A stretch of 21,322 nt of DNA from an uncultured Clostridia bacterium (GTDB lineage Bacteria; Bacillota; Clostridia; Oscillospirales; Butyricicoccaceae). The translations under genes and the position numbers were made by a program. Shown here piece by piece: positions 1 to 8,503 of the stretch (the first letter of the stretch is position 1; each line of letters starts with the position of its first letter). Location: NCBI GenBank assembly GCA_910589115.1, contig CAJUSB010000054.1, positions 1 through 21,322 on the forward strand, given 5' to 3'. The notes beneath the pieces are model-generated. The model was not told the origin of the DNA and did no database searches. It saw nothing but the letters and a program-made list of their open reading frames with translations.

Positions 1-2
1 GT

Positions 3-461
3 GTATATTTGTTGATCAAATTGTTTGGAACGACAGAGTTAAGCGTTCAGGAGCTTTCAAAATTAACGGTAGAAGCGGTGAAGGATGGCAGATTGGTCAT
101 TGATTTTAACCGATCAAAAAGAACGGTGAGGATTGCTGCAGTTTTGCAAAAAGAGCTGCTGGATTTCATAACACGTAAAGGCTATACAACGGGACCGGTC
201 TTTCAAACAAAGGATGGCAGACCAATGAACCGGGCTTATGTAACAAGGATGATCCGGGCGATTTGTCCGGCTGCAAATGTGCCGGAAGAAAAGGGCAGTA
301 CCCGTTGCCTGCAAAAGTTATATCAGAGCACCCGGGCTGGGATCGAGCACAATATAAGCCTGTTGATCGATCAGGCACATGAGCGGCTTTTGGAGCAGGA
401 ACAGCTTACGGTTGGCTGGGAGCAAAACGGCACAGCGGAAAGGGCCGGAAACAATCTTTGA
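3..461 (+). CDS. Integrase-like (tyrosine recombinase-type) protein, C-terminal part, degenerate
   Basis: The reading frame is open from the left edge, so the N-terminus lies outside the window; TTG at 9 is only an internal possibility. The translation aligns by eye with the core of tyrosine recombinases: the ELSVQELSKLTVEAV stretch matches the helix that normally reads TGxRxSEL, and GPVFQTKDGRPMNRAYVTRMI matches the segment before the HxxR box. The catalytic Arg of the first motif is not present, there is no HxxR box, and no Tyr-containing C-terminal motif is visible. Instead the protein ends in a helical, Glu-rich tail containing QAHERLLEQEQLTVGWE. I recall similar tails on integrase-like proteins of Ruminococcaceae, but that is memory, not a search. 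Recombination activity therefore seems unlikely. A non-catalytic DNA-binding or regulatory role is possible because it lies 110 bp upstream of, and co-directional with, a polysaccharide operon. It could also be an eroded remnant. Confidence 0.6.
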   Translation, partial: VYLLIKLFGTTELSVQELSKLTVEAVKDGRLVIDFNRSKRTVRIAAVLQKELLDFITRKGYTTGPVFQTKDGRPMNRAYVTRMIRAICPAANVPEEKGSTRCLQKLYQSTRAGIEHNISLLIDQAHERLLEQEQLTVGWEQNGTAERAGNNL

Positions 462-571
462 AATTTGTTTCAGACGGTAATGATTTCCTGTTAAAACACG
501 CATAGCCGACTTTGGGGACAATATAAATGAGAAATAGGTTAGACAGAAGGGAACGGAAAGGGGAATAGAAA

Positions 572-1450
572 ATGAAAGGTATTATATTGGCAGGCGGCAG
601 CGGAACGCGATTATATCCATTAACAATGGTTACATCGAAACAGCTTCTTCCGATTTACGATAAGCCAATGATTTTTTATCCGCTGTCGACGCTTATGTTA
701 GCGGGTATTCAGGATATTTTAATTATTTCAACGCCTTATGACCTTCCAAATTTTAGACGGCTTTTAGGTGATGGCACTCGTTATGGCATCCATTTGTCTT
801 ATAAGGAACAGACCTCGCCGGATGGCTTGGCACAGGCCTTTATTTTAGGTGAGGAATTTATTGCCGGAGACCGTTGTGTGATGATTCTGGGCGACAATAT
901 TTTTTATGGGGCTGGATTGACGTCACATTTACGAAAAGCGGTTCAGCAGGAAGGTGGCGCCACCGTATTTGGCTATTACGTAGACGATCCGAAAAGGTTT
1001 GGAATTGTTGAATTTGATGAGAACGGAAAGGCAGTAACGATTGAAGAAAAACCAGAGAATCCGAAATCAAATTATGCAGTAACGGGGTTGTATTTTTACG
1101 ATAATAAGGTTTGCGAGCGTGCAAAATCTTTGAAACCTTCTGCGCGCGGAGAGCTGGAGATTACAGACTTAAACCGTATTTATCTGGAAGAGGGCACGCT
1201 CAATGTCATTACGCTTGGCCGTGGCTATGCATGGCTTGACACAGGCACAACGGAATCACTTTCAGAAGCGTCAGAGTTTGTCCGGGTGATGGAATCGCGG
1301 GAAGGTATTCAAATCGCGGCGCTAGAGGAAATTGCATTTCAGAATGCGTGGATTAGCAAAGCGCAGCTTGAAGCGGCCGCGGATACATATGGGAAATCGC
1401 CTTATGGCGTTCATCTGCACAATGTTGCGGATGGCAAATACATGTATTGA
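572..1450 (+). CDS. rfbA: Glucose-1-phosphate thymidylyltransferase (RmlA)
   Basis: First enzyme of dTDP-L-rhamnose synthesis: it joins glucose-1-phosphate and dTTP to give dTDP-glucose in the cytoplasm. The 292-residue length is normal for RmlA. Visible motifs are the nucleotide-binding GGSGTRL at residues 8-14, K23 in SKQLLPIYDKP, the sugar-binding LAQAF around 86-90, the metal-binding GDN at 107-109, and EEKP in the middle of the protein. The ATG start follows AAAGGGG with about 8 nt spacing, and the first residues MKGIILAGG are the usual family start. It is the first gene of the rml set, in the order A-C-B-(GT)-D, and is 8 bp from rfbC. The 110 bp upstream contain a TATAAA box (522-527) but no partner -35 that I trust, so its promoter is unplaced. 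The identification is secure; paralogues that make other dTDP-sugars are unlikely because all four rml genes are present. Confidence 0.97.
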   Translation: MKGIILAGGSGTRLYPLTMVTSKQLLPIYDKPMIFYPLSTLMLAGIQDILIISTPYDLPNFRRLLGDGTRYGIHLSYKEQTSPDGLAQAFILGEEFIAGDRCVMILGDNIFYGAGLTSHLRKAVQQEGGATVFGYYVDDPKRFGIVEFDENGKAVTIEEKPENPKSNYAVTGLYFYDNKVCERAKSLKPSARGELEITDLNRIYLEEGTLNVITLGRGYAWLDTGTTESLSEASEFVRVMESREGIQIAALEEIAFQNAWISKAQLEAAADTYGKSPYGVHLHNVADGKYMY

Positions 1451-1458
1451 GGTAGGAA

Positions 1459-2004
1459 ATGAAATTTACAAAAACAAATATTGACGGAGTAGTCATTGTA
1501 GAACCTGCGGCTTTTGGAGATCATCGCGGGTTTTTTATGGAGAGCTGGTCTAAACGCGAATTTGAAAAAGCGGGATTAAATTATGACTTTGTTCAGGATA
1601 ACCATTCGTCTTCCACAGTAAAGGGGACGCTTCGCGGCATACACTTTCAAAAGGGAGCTTATGCGCAGGCAAAACTGGTTCGGTGTACGCAGGGTGCGGT
1701 ATTGGATGTTGCGGTTGACCTGCGTCCGAAAAGCCAGACTTATAAGCAGTGGGTAGCAGTTGAATTGTCTGCGGAGAACAAGAAACAACTGTTGATTCCC
1801 CGCGGATTTGGACATGGCTTTGTAACGCTGACGGATCACGTAGAATTCTTATATAAGGCAGACAATTTTTATGCGCCGGAGGCGGATGGCGGCATTCGCT
1901 GGAACGATCCGGAGCTTGCCATTAACTGGGGGATTGAGCAGCCAATTCTTTCACAGAAGGACCAGACGTCCCCTTGGCTGAAAGACGCGGAAACAGGGTT
2001 TTAA
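1459..2004 (+). CDS. rfbC: dTDP-4-dehydrorhamnose 3,5-epimerase (RmlC)
   Basis: Third step of dTDP-L-rhamnose synthesis: epimerises C3 and C5 of dTDP-4-keto-6-deoxyglucose. It is 181 residues, typical for this cupin-fold enzyme. FGDHRGFFMES at 19-29 and LRGIHFQ at 58-64 carry the conserved Arg residues and the catalytic base His62. IPRGFGHGF and the YAPEADGGIRWNDP segment that supplies the conserved Tyr region follow. The ATG start has GAGGTAGG a few bases upstream, which overlaps the end of rfbA, so the two are likely translationally coupled. rfbB follows after 12 bp. Nothing is truncated or unusual. Confidence 0.97.
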   Translation: MKFTKTNIDGVVIVEPAAFGDHRGFFMESWSKREFEKAGLNYDFVQDNHSSSTVKGTLRGIHFQKGAYAQAKLVRCTQGAVLDVAVDLRPKSQTYKQWVAVELSAENKKQLLIPRGFGHGFVTLTDHVEFLYKADNFYAPEADGGIRWNDPELAINWGIEQPILSQKDQTSPWLKDAETGF

Positions 2005-2016
2005 GAGGGGGATGGT

Positions 2017-3036
2017 ATGAAGGTTTTGGTTACCGGCGGAGCCGGGTTTATTGGAAGTAATTTTATTTTCTATATGAGGGAAAAGCATCCGGATTATGAG
2101 CTGGTTTGTCTGGATAAATTGACTTATGCGGGGAATCTGGAAACACTGGAAGCGGTTATGGATGAGCCGGGGTTTCAGTTTGTCCGGGCAGATATCGCAG
2201 ACCGGGAAGCAGTTTATACTGTATTTGAAGCGGAAAAGCCGGATATCGTAGTGAATTTTGCAGCAGAGAGCCATGTGGATCGCTCGATTGAAAACCCGTC
2301 TGTATTTTTGGAAACCAATGTTATGGGAACACAGGTGCTTTTGGATGCCTGCCGTAAATACGGGATACAGCGGTATCATCAGGTTTCAACTGATGAGGTA
2401 TATGGTGACCTTCCACTCGACCGTCCGGACCTGTTTTTTACGGAAGAGACCCCCTTACATACATCAAGCCCATACTCCGCTTCCAAAGCGTCTGCGGATT
2501 TGCTGTGTCATGCCTATTACCGTACTTATGAGCTCCCGGTTACAATTAGCCGCTGTTCCAACAATTATGGTCCCTATCAATTCCCGGAAAAATTGATTCC
2601 GCTTATGATAGCAAATGCCTTGGCGGATAAACCGCTCCCGGTCTATGGTGAGGGACTAAATGTACGCGATTGGCTGTATGTGGAAGACCATTGTGCTGCA
2701 ATCGACCTTATTTTAGAAAAAGGGCAGGTTGGCCGCGTTTACAATGTTGGCGGGCACAATGAAATGCGGAATATTGATATTGTAAGAAGAATTCTGTCCA
2801 TTCTGGGGAAGCCTGAAAGCCTGATTGACCATGTAACAGATCGGAAAGGCCATGATATGCGGTATGCGATTGATCCATCGCGGATCCATGGGGAACTTGG
2901 CTGGCTGCCGGAAACGAGATTTGATGACGGTATTCAAAAAACCGTAGGATGGTATTTGGAGCACTGCGCATGGTGGAAAAATATCATAAACGGTGATTAT
3001 CAGGATTATTATGAACGGATGTACAGCGGCAGATAA
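2017..3036 (+). CDS. rfbB: dTDP-glucose 4,6-dehydratase (RmlB)
   Basis: Second step of dTDP-L-rhamnose synthesis: NAD-dependent conversion of dTDP-glucose to dTDP-4-keto-6-deoxyglucose. It is an extended SDR of 339 residues, the normal size. GGAGFIG (7-13) binds NAD, STDEVYG (124-130) carries the Thr-Asp-Glu active-site triad, and Y153-x3-K157 is the SDR catalytic pair. SRCSNNYGPYQFPEKLIP is the conserved substrate-loop segment. The ATG follows a GAGGGGGAT site. The last 26 bp overlap the chosen start of the following glycosyltransferase. RmlB and RmlD start with the same MKVLVTG peptide and nearly the same 14 bases, which reflects shared SDR ancestry rather than a repeat. Confidence 0.97.
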   Translation: MKVLVTGGAGFIGSNFIFYMREKHPDYELVCLDKLTYAGNLETLEAVMDEPGFQFVRADIADREAVYTVFEAEKPDIVVNFAAESHVDRSIENPSVFLETNVMGTQVLLDACRKYGIQRYHQVSTDEVYGDLPLDRPDLFFTEETPLHTSSPYSASKASADLLCHAYYRTYELPVTISRCSNNYGPYQFPEKLIPLMIANALADKPLPVYGEGLNVRDWLYVEDHCAAIDLILEKGQVGRVYNVGGHNEMRNIDIVRRILSILGKPESLIDHVTDRKGHDMRYAIDPSRIHGELGWLPETRFDDGIQKTVGWYLEHCAWWKNIINGDYQDYYERMYSGR

Positions 3037-3994
3037 ACCTCGTATTGCTATCCTTTTGGCGGTGTATGAACCGCGTATGGATTGGCTGCAAGAGCAGCTT
3101 CGATCACTTGACGCCCAGACCTATCCGAATCTGATGCTGTACGTCCGGGACGATGGTTCGCGAACCGTGTCCTTTGAGAGAATTGAACAGTGTGTGCAGC
3201 AAAATATCCATTCATTTTCATATAAAGTGGAACAAAATGAAAAGAATCTGGGTTCAAACAGTACCTTTGAGCGATTGACAAGGGAAGCAGAAGGTGAATA
3301 TTTTGCCTACTGTGATCAAGATGACGTATGGCTTCCTGAAAAGCTGTCAATTTTGCAGGAAAAGCTATGCCAGACAAATGCATTGCTGGTTTGTTCGGAT
3401 ATGAAAATTATTGATGAAAATGGCCGGCAGATAGCGGACAGTATTACAAAAATCCGGCGGAATCATGTATTCCGCAGCGGAAAAGGGATGGCACATACAC
3501 TGTTTTTTTCAAATTTTGTAACCGGCTGTACGATGCTCATACGGGCTGAGGAATGCAAAAAAGCGGCGCCGTTTTGTCCATATATGGTGCATGACCATTA
3601 TTTAGCTTTATGGTGTGCGGAGCGTGGGGAAATTGTTTCTTTGGCGCAAAGCCTTGTGCGGTATCGCATCCATGATGGGAATCAGACCGGTATGATGGCC
3701 GGTGTAGCGGATAAAGCGAGCTATGGCCGGGTACGTATTGAGCTCGTTTGTGACCGGCTGAGGTGGCTGGAGTCGCATTTCCCATGCGCTGGGGATACAC
3801 AGAGGGAGCTTCAGGCAGGCCTGAAATGGGCGCAGGCACGTAATCGGAATTGGAAACATCAGGGCGGTGCGTTTGAGCTCTGGAAGTTCCGCCGGTTCAA
3901 TCCGCTGACTACTTTTTTTGAGATTTTTGCAGCTTATTTTCCTGAGCCGCTGTTTATGTGGTTTGTTGGGCTCAAAAAGAAGAATTTATTATAG
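3011..3994 (+). CDS. Glycosyltransferase family 2, probable rhamnosyltransferase
   Basis: A GT-A fold inverting transferase, probably cytoplasmic-face, that would add a sugar from an NDP donor to a lipid-linked acceptor. From ATG 3011 it has 327 residues. AILLAVYEP (13-21) opens the nucleotide-binding domain, DDG is at 47-49, and CDQDDVW (101-107) holds the metal-binding DxD. A later HDHYLALW and YRIHDGNQTG resemble the acceptor-side motifs of RgpB/WbbL-like rhamnosyltransferases. A GTG at 2993 would add six residues but has no ribosome site; ATG 3011 has only a weak CAGGA 5 nt upstream, so translation is probably coupled to rfbB, which it overlaps by 26 bp. It sits between rfbB and rfbD, consistent with use of dTDP-rhamnose. 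The sugar and linkage cannot be read from sequence. A C-terminal FFEIFAAYFPEPLFMWFVGL segment could be membrane-associated. Confidence 0.88.
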   Translation: MNGCTAADKPRIAILLAVYEPRMDWLQEQLRSLDAQTYPNLMLYVRDDGSRTVSFERIEQCVQQNIHSFSYKVEQNEKNLGSNSTFERLTREAEGEYFAYCDQDDVWLPEKLSILQEKLCQTNALLVCSDMKIIDENGRQIADSITKIRRNHVFRSGKGMAHTLFFSNFVTGCTMLIRAEECKKAAPFCPYMVHDHYLALWCAERGEIVSLAQSLVRYRIHDGNQTGMMAGVADKASYGRVRIELVCDRLRWLESHFPCAGDTQRELQAGLKWAQARNRNWKHQGGAFELWKFRRFNPLTTFFEIFAAYFPEPLFMWFVGLKKKNLL

Positions 3995-4006
3995 GGGGAC
4001 TCGATT

Positions 4007-4852
4007 ATGAAGGTTTTGGTGACGGGCGTTGCCGGGCAGCTGGGATATGATGTATGCCGGGTGCTTGACGGGCGTGGGATCCCGCATCAAGGCGTTGATA
4101 TTGCGGATTTTGACATTACAGATAGGGAAGCCGTGCATACATACCTGCTGGACAGCCGTCCGGATGCCGTTATTCATTGTTCGGCGTGGACAGCGGTAGA
4201 TAAGGCGGAGGAGTTTCCGGAGCAGGCCGAGGCGGTGAATGCGGGCGGCACCCAAAATATTGCCCTTGCATGTAAGGAAATCGGTGCAAAAATGCTGTAT
4301 ATTTCAACGGACTATGTCTTTCCCGGTTCTGGTGATCGTTTTTACCAGCCGGACGATTTGACAGGGCCCTTGAGTGTATATGGGAAAACAAAGCTGGGCG
4401 GCGAGCTTGCTGTTCAGGAAATCCTGGAAAGGTATTTTATTGTACGCATTTCCTGGGTATTTGGGAAAAATGGGAATAATTTTGTCAAGACCATGCTAAA
4501 GATTGCGGAGAGCCGGGCAGAGGTCAATGTGGTCTGTGACCAAATTGGAAGCCCAACCTATACGGCGGATCTTGCACCGCTGCTTTGCGATATGATCCAG
4601 ACTGAGAAATATGGGGTTTACCACGCCACAAACGAGAATGTTTGTTCATGGGCGGAATTCGCGGAGGAAATTTTCCGATTAGCGGGAAAAAAAATGACGG
4701 TTCATCCGATTCCGACCAGTGAATACCCGACAACGGCGGTTCGTCCAATGAATTCGCGTATGAGCAAGGATCGTCTGGAACAGGCTGGATTCTGCCGGCT
4801 TCCGGATTGGAAAAATGCTTTGGCGAGATACATAGAGGAGCTGAATCAGTGA
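4007..4852 (+). CDS. rfbD: dTDP-4-dehydrorhamnose reductase (RmlD)
   Basis: Last step of dTDP-L-rhamnose synthesis: NAD(P)H-dependent reduction of the 4-keto group. It is 281 residues, the usual length. GVAGQLG (7-13) is the dinucleotide-binding motif, STDYVFPG lies near 100-107, and Y125-x3-K129 in SVYGKTK is the SDR catalytic pair. Late motifs ISWVFG and RPMNSRM are typical of RmlD. The ATG has AGGGGG upstream and sits 12 bp after the glycosyltransferase. The stop codon TGA (4850-4852) overlaps the GTG start of the next gene, indicating coupling. It completes the rhamnose pathway, so the product of the locus very probably contains L-rhamnose. Confidence 0.96.
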   Translation: MKVLVTGVAGQLGYDVCRVLDGRGIPHQGVDIADFDITDREAVHTYLLDSRPDAVIHCSAWTAVDKAEEFPEQAEAVNAGGTQNIALACKEIGAKMLYISTDYVFPGSGDRFYQPDDLTGPLSVYGKTKLGGELAVQEILERYFIVRISWVFGKNGNNFVKTMLKIAESRAEVNVVCDQIGSPTYTADLAPLLCDMIQTEKYGVYHATNENVCSWAEFAEEIFRLAGKKMTVHPIPTSEYPTTAVRPMNSRMSKDRLEQAGFCRLPDWKNALARYIEELNQ

Positions 4853-6381
4853 AAAATTCGATAGAAGCACAGATCCGCATAGTACGCCATTCCATCTTGT
4901 TTGACCGCCGGTGGTATCAGGAACAATACCCGGATGTGAAGAGCAGTGGCATGGAACCAGCCCGCCATTATTTCCTGTATGGCTGGAAAGAGGGGCGGGA
5001 CCCTTCCGCGCGATTTGTAACCGAAGAGTATCTGACTATGAACAAGGATGTCCGTGCCGCAAAGATTTGTCCGCTTTATCACTATGAAAAGTTTGGACGG
5101 TGGGAGGGACGGCCATACCGGCTTGACAGCAGCAGGGAAATGGTGCCGACTGCAAGGGAATATATTATTTTGTCAATGCGCTGGCTTCAGAGGGCGGCTC
5201 GTGGATATCCTGAAAAATGCCGCTATCAAAAAATCCCGATTCAGCCGCAAAAAATTTTGTTCGCAACCTATCAATATGCATATGCCTGTAACCCCAAGTA
5301 TATTTGTGAGGAGCTGCTGAAAAGGGAGCTGCCCTGTGAGATCGTATGGTTGTACAAAGGTGATGCGAAGGTTCGGGCGCAATTTCCTAAGCAGGTGAAG
5401 TGTGTGCTTGCCGGGACAGAAGAGGCGCGACGGGAAATTGCATCGGCGCGAATTTTGATTGAGAATGGATGCTTGCTGTTTACCGATACGCTGATAAAGA
5501 AAAAAGGGCAAATCAATATTTGCACATGGCATGGTTCTATGGGTTTTAAGCGAATTGGCATGGAAACATTTCATACAAAAAGCGAGAAACGCATTGCAGG
5601 GATGTATCAAAAGATACATGATATTTTGCTGACAAACAGCCGGTTTGAGGAGGAAGTTTTCCGCAGCTCTTTTTGGCCGAACAGCGTATTTTGGAAGCTG
5701 GGCCATCCGCGCAACGATATCCTATTTTGTACAGAACCGGAGGAAATTTCAAGGATTAAGGAAAAAGTGCGGCGTAAATTAAAAATCCCTAATGGATATC
5801 GGTTTGCGCTTTATGCACCAACCTTTCGTGTCAATCCGACTGCTGAGGGACGGAGACGGAGCGGAGCACAGCTTTTTGAAGAAAAGGACTGCTACAGGCT
5901 AGATTATAAATTGGTAAAAGGTGCACTTAAAAAACGGTTCGGCGGCGAATGGACTATTTTAGTGCGGCATCATTATTGTAATGCGGCGAATAAATTTCTT
6001 CAGTCCGGTATGATGACAGAATCGGTTCCTGCGACTGATTATGACGATATGCAGGAGTTGATGGTTGCATCGGATGTTGGGATCACGGATTATTCAAGCT
6101 GGATGCTGGATTATCTGCTGTCGGGTAAACCTGGTTTTTTATTTGCAGCTGATGTGGATATTTATGCGGCTGAAAGAGGATTTTATTATCCATTGAGTAC
6201 GACGCCGTTTCCCCTTGCGGTAAACACAGAACAATTGTGTGCACAAATAGAGGCATTTGACACACAGGAATACAAGGAAAATGCGGAAATATTTCTGGAG
6301 GAAAAGGGCTGTGTCGAGGATGGGAATGCCAGCCGGTATACGGTGGACAGGCTCGCGGCGATTCTGGAAGGACGGTCTTAG
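4849..6381 (+). CDS. CDP-glycerol glycerophosphotransferase family protein with N-terminal WYxxxYPDV-type repeats
   Basis: A TagF/TarF-like enzyme of 510 residues that would transfer a polyol-phosphate from a CDP-polyol to the growing glycan at the inner face of the membrane. GTG 4849 is preferred over an upstream ATG (4807) because it has GAGGAG 10 nt upstream and overlaps the rfbD stop. Residues ~17-52 and ~53-90 form two copies of a repeat with the pattern F-x-WYxxxYPDV-x-xYFLYGWKEGRDPS, seen N-terminal to many bacterial glycosyltransferases. The catalytic domain follows from ~136: TWHG at 226-229, GHPRND at 285-290, RHH around 373-375, and TDYSSWMLDY at 413-422, all hallmark segments of the family. 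Its donor may be CDP-glycerol or the CDP-polyol made by the cytidylyltransferase and SDR at 10365-12146; the sequence does not decide this. Confidence 0.9.
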   Translation: MKNSIEAQIRIVRHSILFDRRWYQEQYPDVKSSGMEPARHYFLYGWKEGRDPSARFVTEEYLTMNKDVRAAKICPLYHYEKFGRWEGRPYRLDSSREMVPTAREYIILSMRWLQRAARGYPEKCRYQKIPIQPQKILFATYQYAYACNPKYICEELLKRELPCEIVWLYKGDAKVRAQFPKQVKCVLAGTEEARREIASARILIENGCLLFTDTLIKKKGQINICTWHGSMGFKRIGMETFHTKSEKRIAGMYQKIHDILLTNSRFEEEVFRSSFWPNSVFWKLGHPRNDILFCTEPEEISRIKEKVRRKLKIPNGYRFALYAPTFRVNPTAEGRRRSGAQLFEEKDCYRLDYKLVKGALKKRFGGEWTILVRHHYCNAANKFLQSGMMTESVPATDYDDMQELMVASDVGITDYSSWMLDYLLSGKPGFLFAADVDIYAAERGFYYPLSTTPFPLAVNTEQLCAQIEAFDTQEYKENAEIFLEEKGCVEDGNASRYTVDRLAAILEGRS

Positions 6382-6435
6382 TTAACATGTTGCCTGACAG
6401 GCTGGAAATACAGAAAAGTGTGGAGGATAGTTGTA

Positions 6436-8490
6436 ATGAAAAGAGCAGGCATCTATGTTTTTTATGATAAGAACGGAGTCGTTGACGGATACGTTCCTTA
6501 TTTTATTCAGCAGCTACACAAAGTCGCAGATTATATCTTGGTTGTGGTGAATGGTACGCTGACGCCTGAAGGACGGCAGCGTCTGCAGGGCTGTTCGGAT
6601 GACCTATTTGTCCGTCCCAATGAAGGATATGATTCCTGGGGCTATAAAGAAGGGATCGAATTTATTGGGTGGGACAGACTTCGGGAATATGACCAGCTTG
6701 TCATCGCGAATTCCTCAATTTACGGGCCGATTTATCCATTTGAAGAATTGTTTGAAAAAATGGATGCAGAGGATTGCGACTGCTGGGGGATGACCGCCGC
6801 AGAAGAAAAGAGGAATGTGAAAAAATGGTTTGGCGTTCCGCTGAAATGGGGATATAAGCCATGGTCAGTGCCCTCTAATTTTCATGTTTATAAGAACCAG
6901 GTGCTTCATAGCTATGAGTTTTTTCGTTTCTGGGAGGAATTGCGGCCAATCCGCAATTATTTTGAAGCATGTGTTTATATGGAGTTTACCCTTGTACAGG
7001 GGTTGAAGGATGCGGGTTTCAAATGGTCAACGGTATATCAGGGCGGCTTGGAAAAGGAGTACCCTGCGCCTACGATTTACGGAGCATATGACCTGATTAC
7101 AAAATATAATCTGCCTATTATTCGTAAAAAGGCCTTTTATGATCCGGGAAGTCCGTTGGATTTTTGCAGAGATTATCCAAATCAGATTTTGCGATATCTT
7201 GCCCAACATACAGAATATGACCCGGATCTTATCTTTGAAAATGTTCTGCATAGCGTAAACCTGTATGATCTAAAAAACTGGTTTAACTGGAACTGTATTC
7301 TCCCGACGGATACACCTTGCGGGATTTCGGGTGAACAGAGGATAGCCTGCATTTTTCACGCCTATGATACCGAAATCATGGAGCAGTATTTCCATAATAT
7401 TGCCTCGTTTCCTGATGGGACGGATTTTTATATTACGACCGACACAGAGGAAAAACAGGAGTTACTGCATCAGATGCTGCTGCAGTTTGCTGAACGGTTT
7501 CATTTTGAATACCGATTGGTTGAGAACCGGGGACGGGACGTTTCGGCATTTTTAGTTGGCTGCAGGGATGTTGTATTATCCGGGGGATACGATGTTATCT
7601 GCTTTATGCATGATAAAAAGGGGTTAGGCGCATCTGTACAGTGGAGATGTTTGGGACGCACCTATTCTGATATTTGTTTTGAAAATATTGCGCCTACACC
7701 GGCGTATGTTGCACAGGTACTTGCGTTGTTCAAAAAGGAGCCTCGGCTTGGGATCTGTGTGCCGCCTGCGCCTAAAAATGGGAAACTTTATGAGGCAATC
7801 GGCGGCAGCTGGATGGTTCCGGAGAACTACACAAAAACAGAAAAATTGCTGCGGGAATTAGATATCAATGTCCCAATCGATGCAAAGAAACCTCCGGTGG
7901 CTCCATATGGAAGTGTATTTTGGTTCCGTCCGGAAGCGGTACGCCCACTGTTTGAAAGGGAATGGACATATGAGGACTTTGTTCTGGAGCCCATGCCGAA
8001 TGATGGTACAATCTCTCATGCAATCGAGCGTTCCTATGGTTTCATAGCGCAGCAACGAGGGTATTACTCATTGATTATTATGAGTACATCATATGCGGAA
8101 GAAGAGCTCACCCGTATGACTGCGATTGCACAAACTCATGTTGATATGACGAAAAGGTATCTTGGCAGGGGAAAAGCAATGCTGTGCGAGGCAGATAAGC
8201 AGATGGAACAGCTGCTGAAAAAGGCACAGCGAGCGTCTGCATTATCTCCGGTTCGTGAACGTCCGCAGCGAGGTTTCTTAAAGAGCTTCATTCGTGCCAT
8301 CTGCCCGATTGGCTTATGGAATCTCATCCGCCGGACGAGATGCTGGCTGGTACATGGTGTTTATCAGGAGCCGCGTGTCCGCAGGGGCACATTGAAGAGC
8401 TTTGTCCGGGCGTGCTGCCCCCGTTTCCTTTGGGATTTACTGCGCAGGCTGAAGTGTTGGCGCAGCGGCTGGGTATTTGTGGAGGACTAA
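6436..8490 (+). CDS. Rhamnan synthesis protein F (RgpF)-like glycosyltransferase, copy 1
   Basis: An RgpF-family protein of 684 residues, implicated in assembling or modifying rhamnose polysaccharide chains. ATG 6436 has GGAGGA 8 nt upstream; a GTG at 6418 lies upstream of that site and is not favoured. The N-terminal half (AGIYVFYDKNGVVDGY near residue 3, NEGYDSWGYKEGIE, ANSSIYGPIYPFEE) and the C-terminal half (IFHAYDTEIMEQYF from 306, ENRGRD at 363-368, FMHDKKG with His392, then PPAPKNGKLYEAIGG and APYGSVFWFRPEA) match the family pattern. The extreme C-terminus has two 36-38-residue repeats rich in Arg, Trp and Cys (611-684). The next gene is a diverged paralogue. The individual linkage or sugar is unknown; RgpF proteins of streptococci act on rhamnan, and the rml genes upstream support that here. 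Confidence 0.88.
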   Translation: MKRAGIYVFYDKNGVVDGYVPYFIQQLHKVADYILVVVNGTLTPEGRQRLQGCSDDLFVRPNEGYDSWGYKEGIEFIGWDRLREYDQLVIANSSIYGPIYPFEELFEKMDAEDCDCWGMTAAEEKRNVKKWFGVPLKWGYKPWSVPSNFHVYKNQVLHSYEFFRFWEELRPIRNYFEACVYMEFTLVQGLKDAGFKWSTVYQGGLEKEYPAPTIYGAYDLITKYNLPIIRKKAFYDPGSPLDFCRDYPNQILRYLAQHTEYDPDLIFENVLHSVNLYDLKNWFNWNCILPTDTPCGISGEQRIACIFHAYDTEIMEQYFHNIASFPDGTDFYITTDTEEKQELLHQMLLQFAERFHFEYRLVENRGRDVSAFLVGCRDVVLSGGYDVICFMHDKKGLGASVQWRCLGRTYSDICFENIAPTPAYVAQVLALFKKEPRLGICVPPAPKNGKLYEAIGGSWMVPENYTKTEKLLRELDINVPIDAKKPPVAPYGSVFWFRPEAVRPLFEREWTYEDFVLEPMPNDGTISHAIERSYGFIAQQRGYYSLIIMSTSYAEEELTRMTAIAQTHVDMTKRYLGRGKAMLCEADKQMEQLLKKAQRASALSPVRERPQRGFLKSFIRAICPIGLWNLIRRTRCWLVHGVYQEPRVRRGTLKSFVRACCPRFLWDLLRRLKCWRSGWVFVED
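8266..8487 (+). repeat. In-frame tandem duplication encoding the C-terminal tail of RgpF-like copy 1
   Basis: Residues 611-648 (DNA 8266-8379) and 649-684 (8380-8487) are two diverged copies of a unit with the pattern RGxLKSFxRAxCPxxLWxLxRRxxCW. The DNA copies are no longer identical, so the duplication is old and the repeat is maintained at protein level. The unit is predicted as a basic amphipathic helix, which could attach the protein to the membrane face. The second RgpF copy ends with a single related segment (LKRWLKKHLPEKTVYRLHKLK). Confidence 0.8.
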
Positions 8491-8503
8491 GAGGAGCAGC
8501 AGC

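Noticed and set aside
462..571. Possible promoter for the rml operon with TATAAA at 522-527
   Set aside because: No acceptable -35 lies 16-18 bp upstream, and the TTGAAA at 458-463 has no matching -10. No inverted repeats that would mark an invertible promoter were found in this gap.
2017..4020. Nearly identical first 14 bases of rfbB (2017) and rfbD (4007), as a possible repeat
   Set aside because: Both encode the SDR start MKVLVTG; similarity ends within a few codons, as expected for homologous folds.
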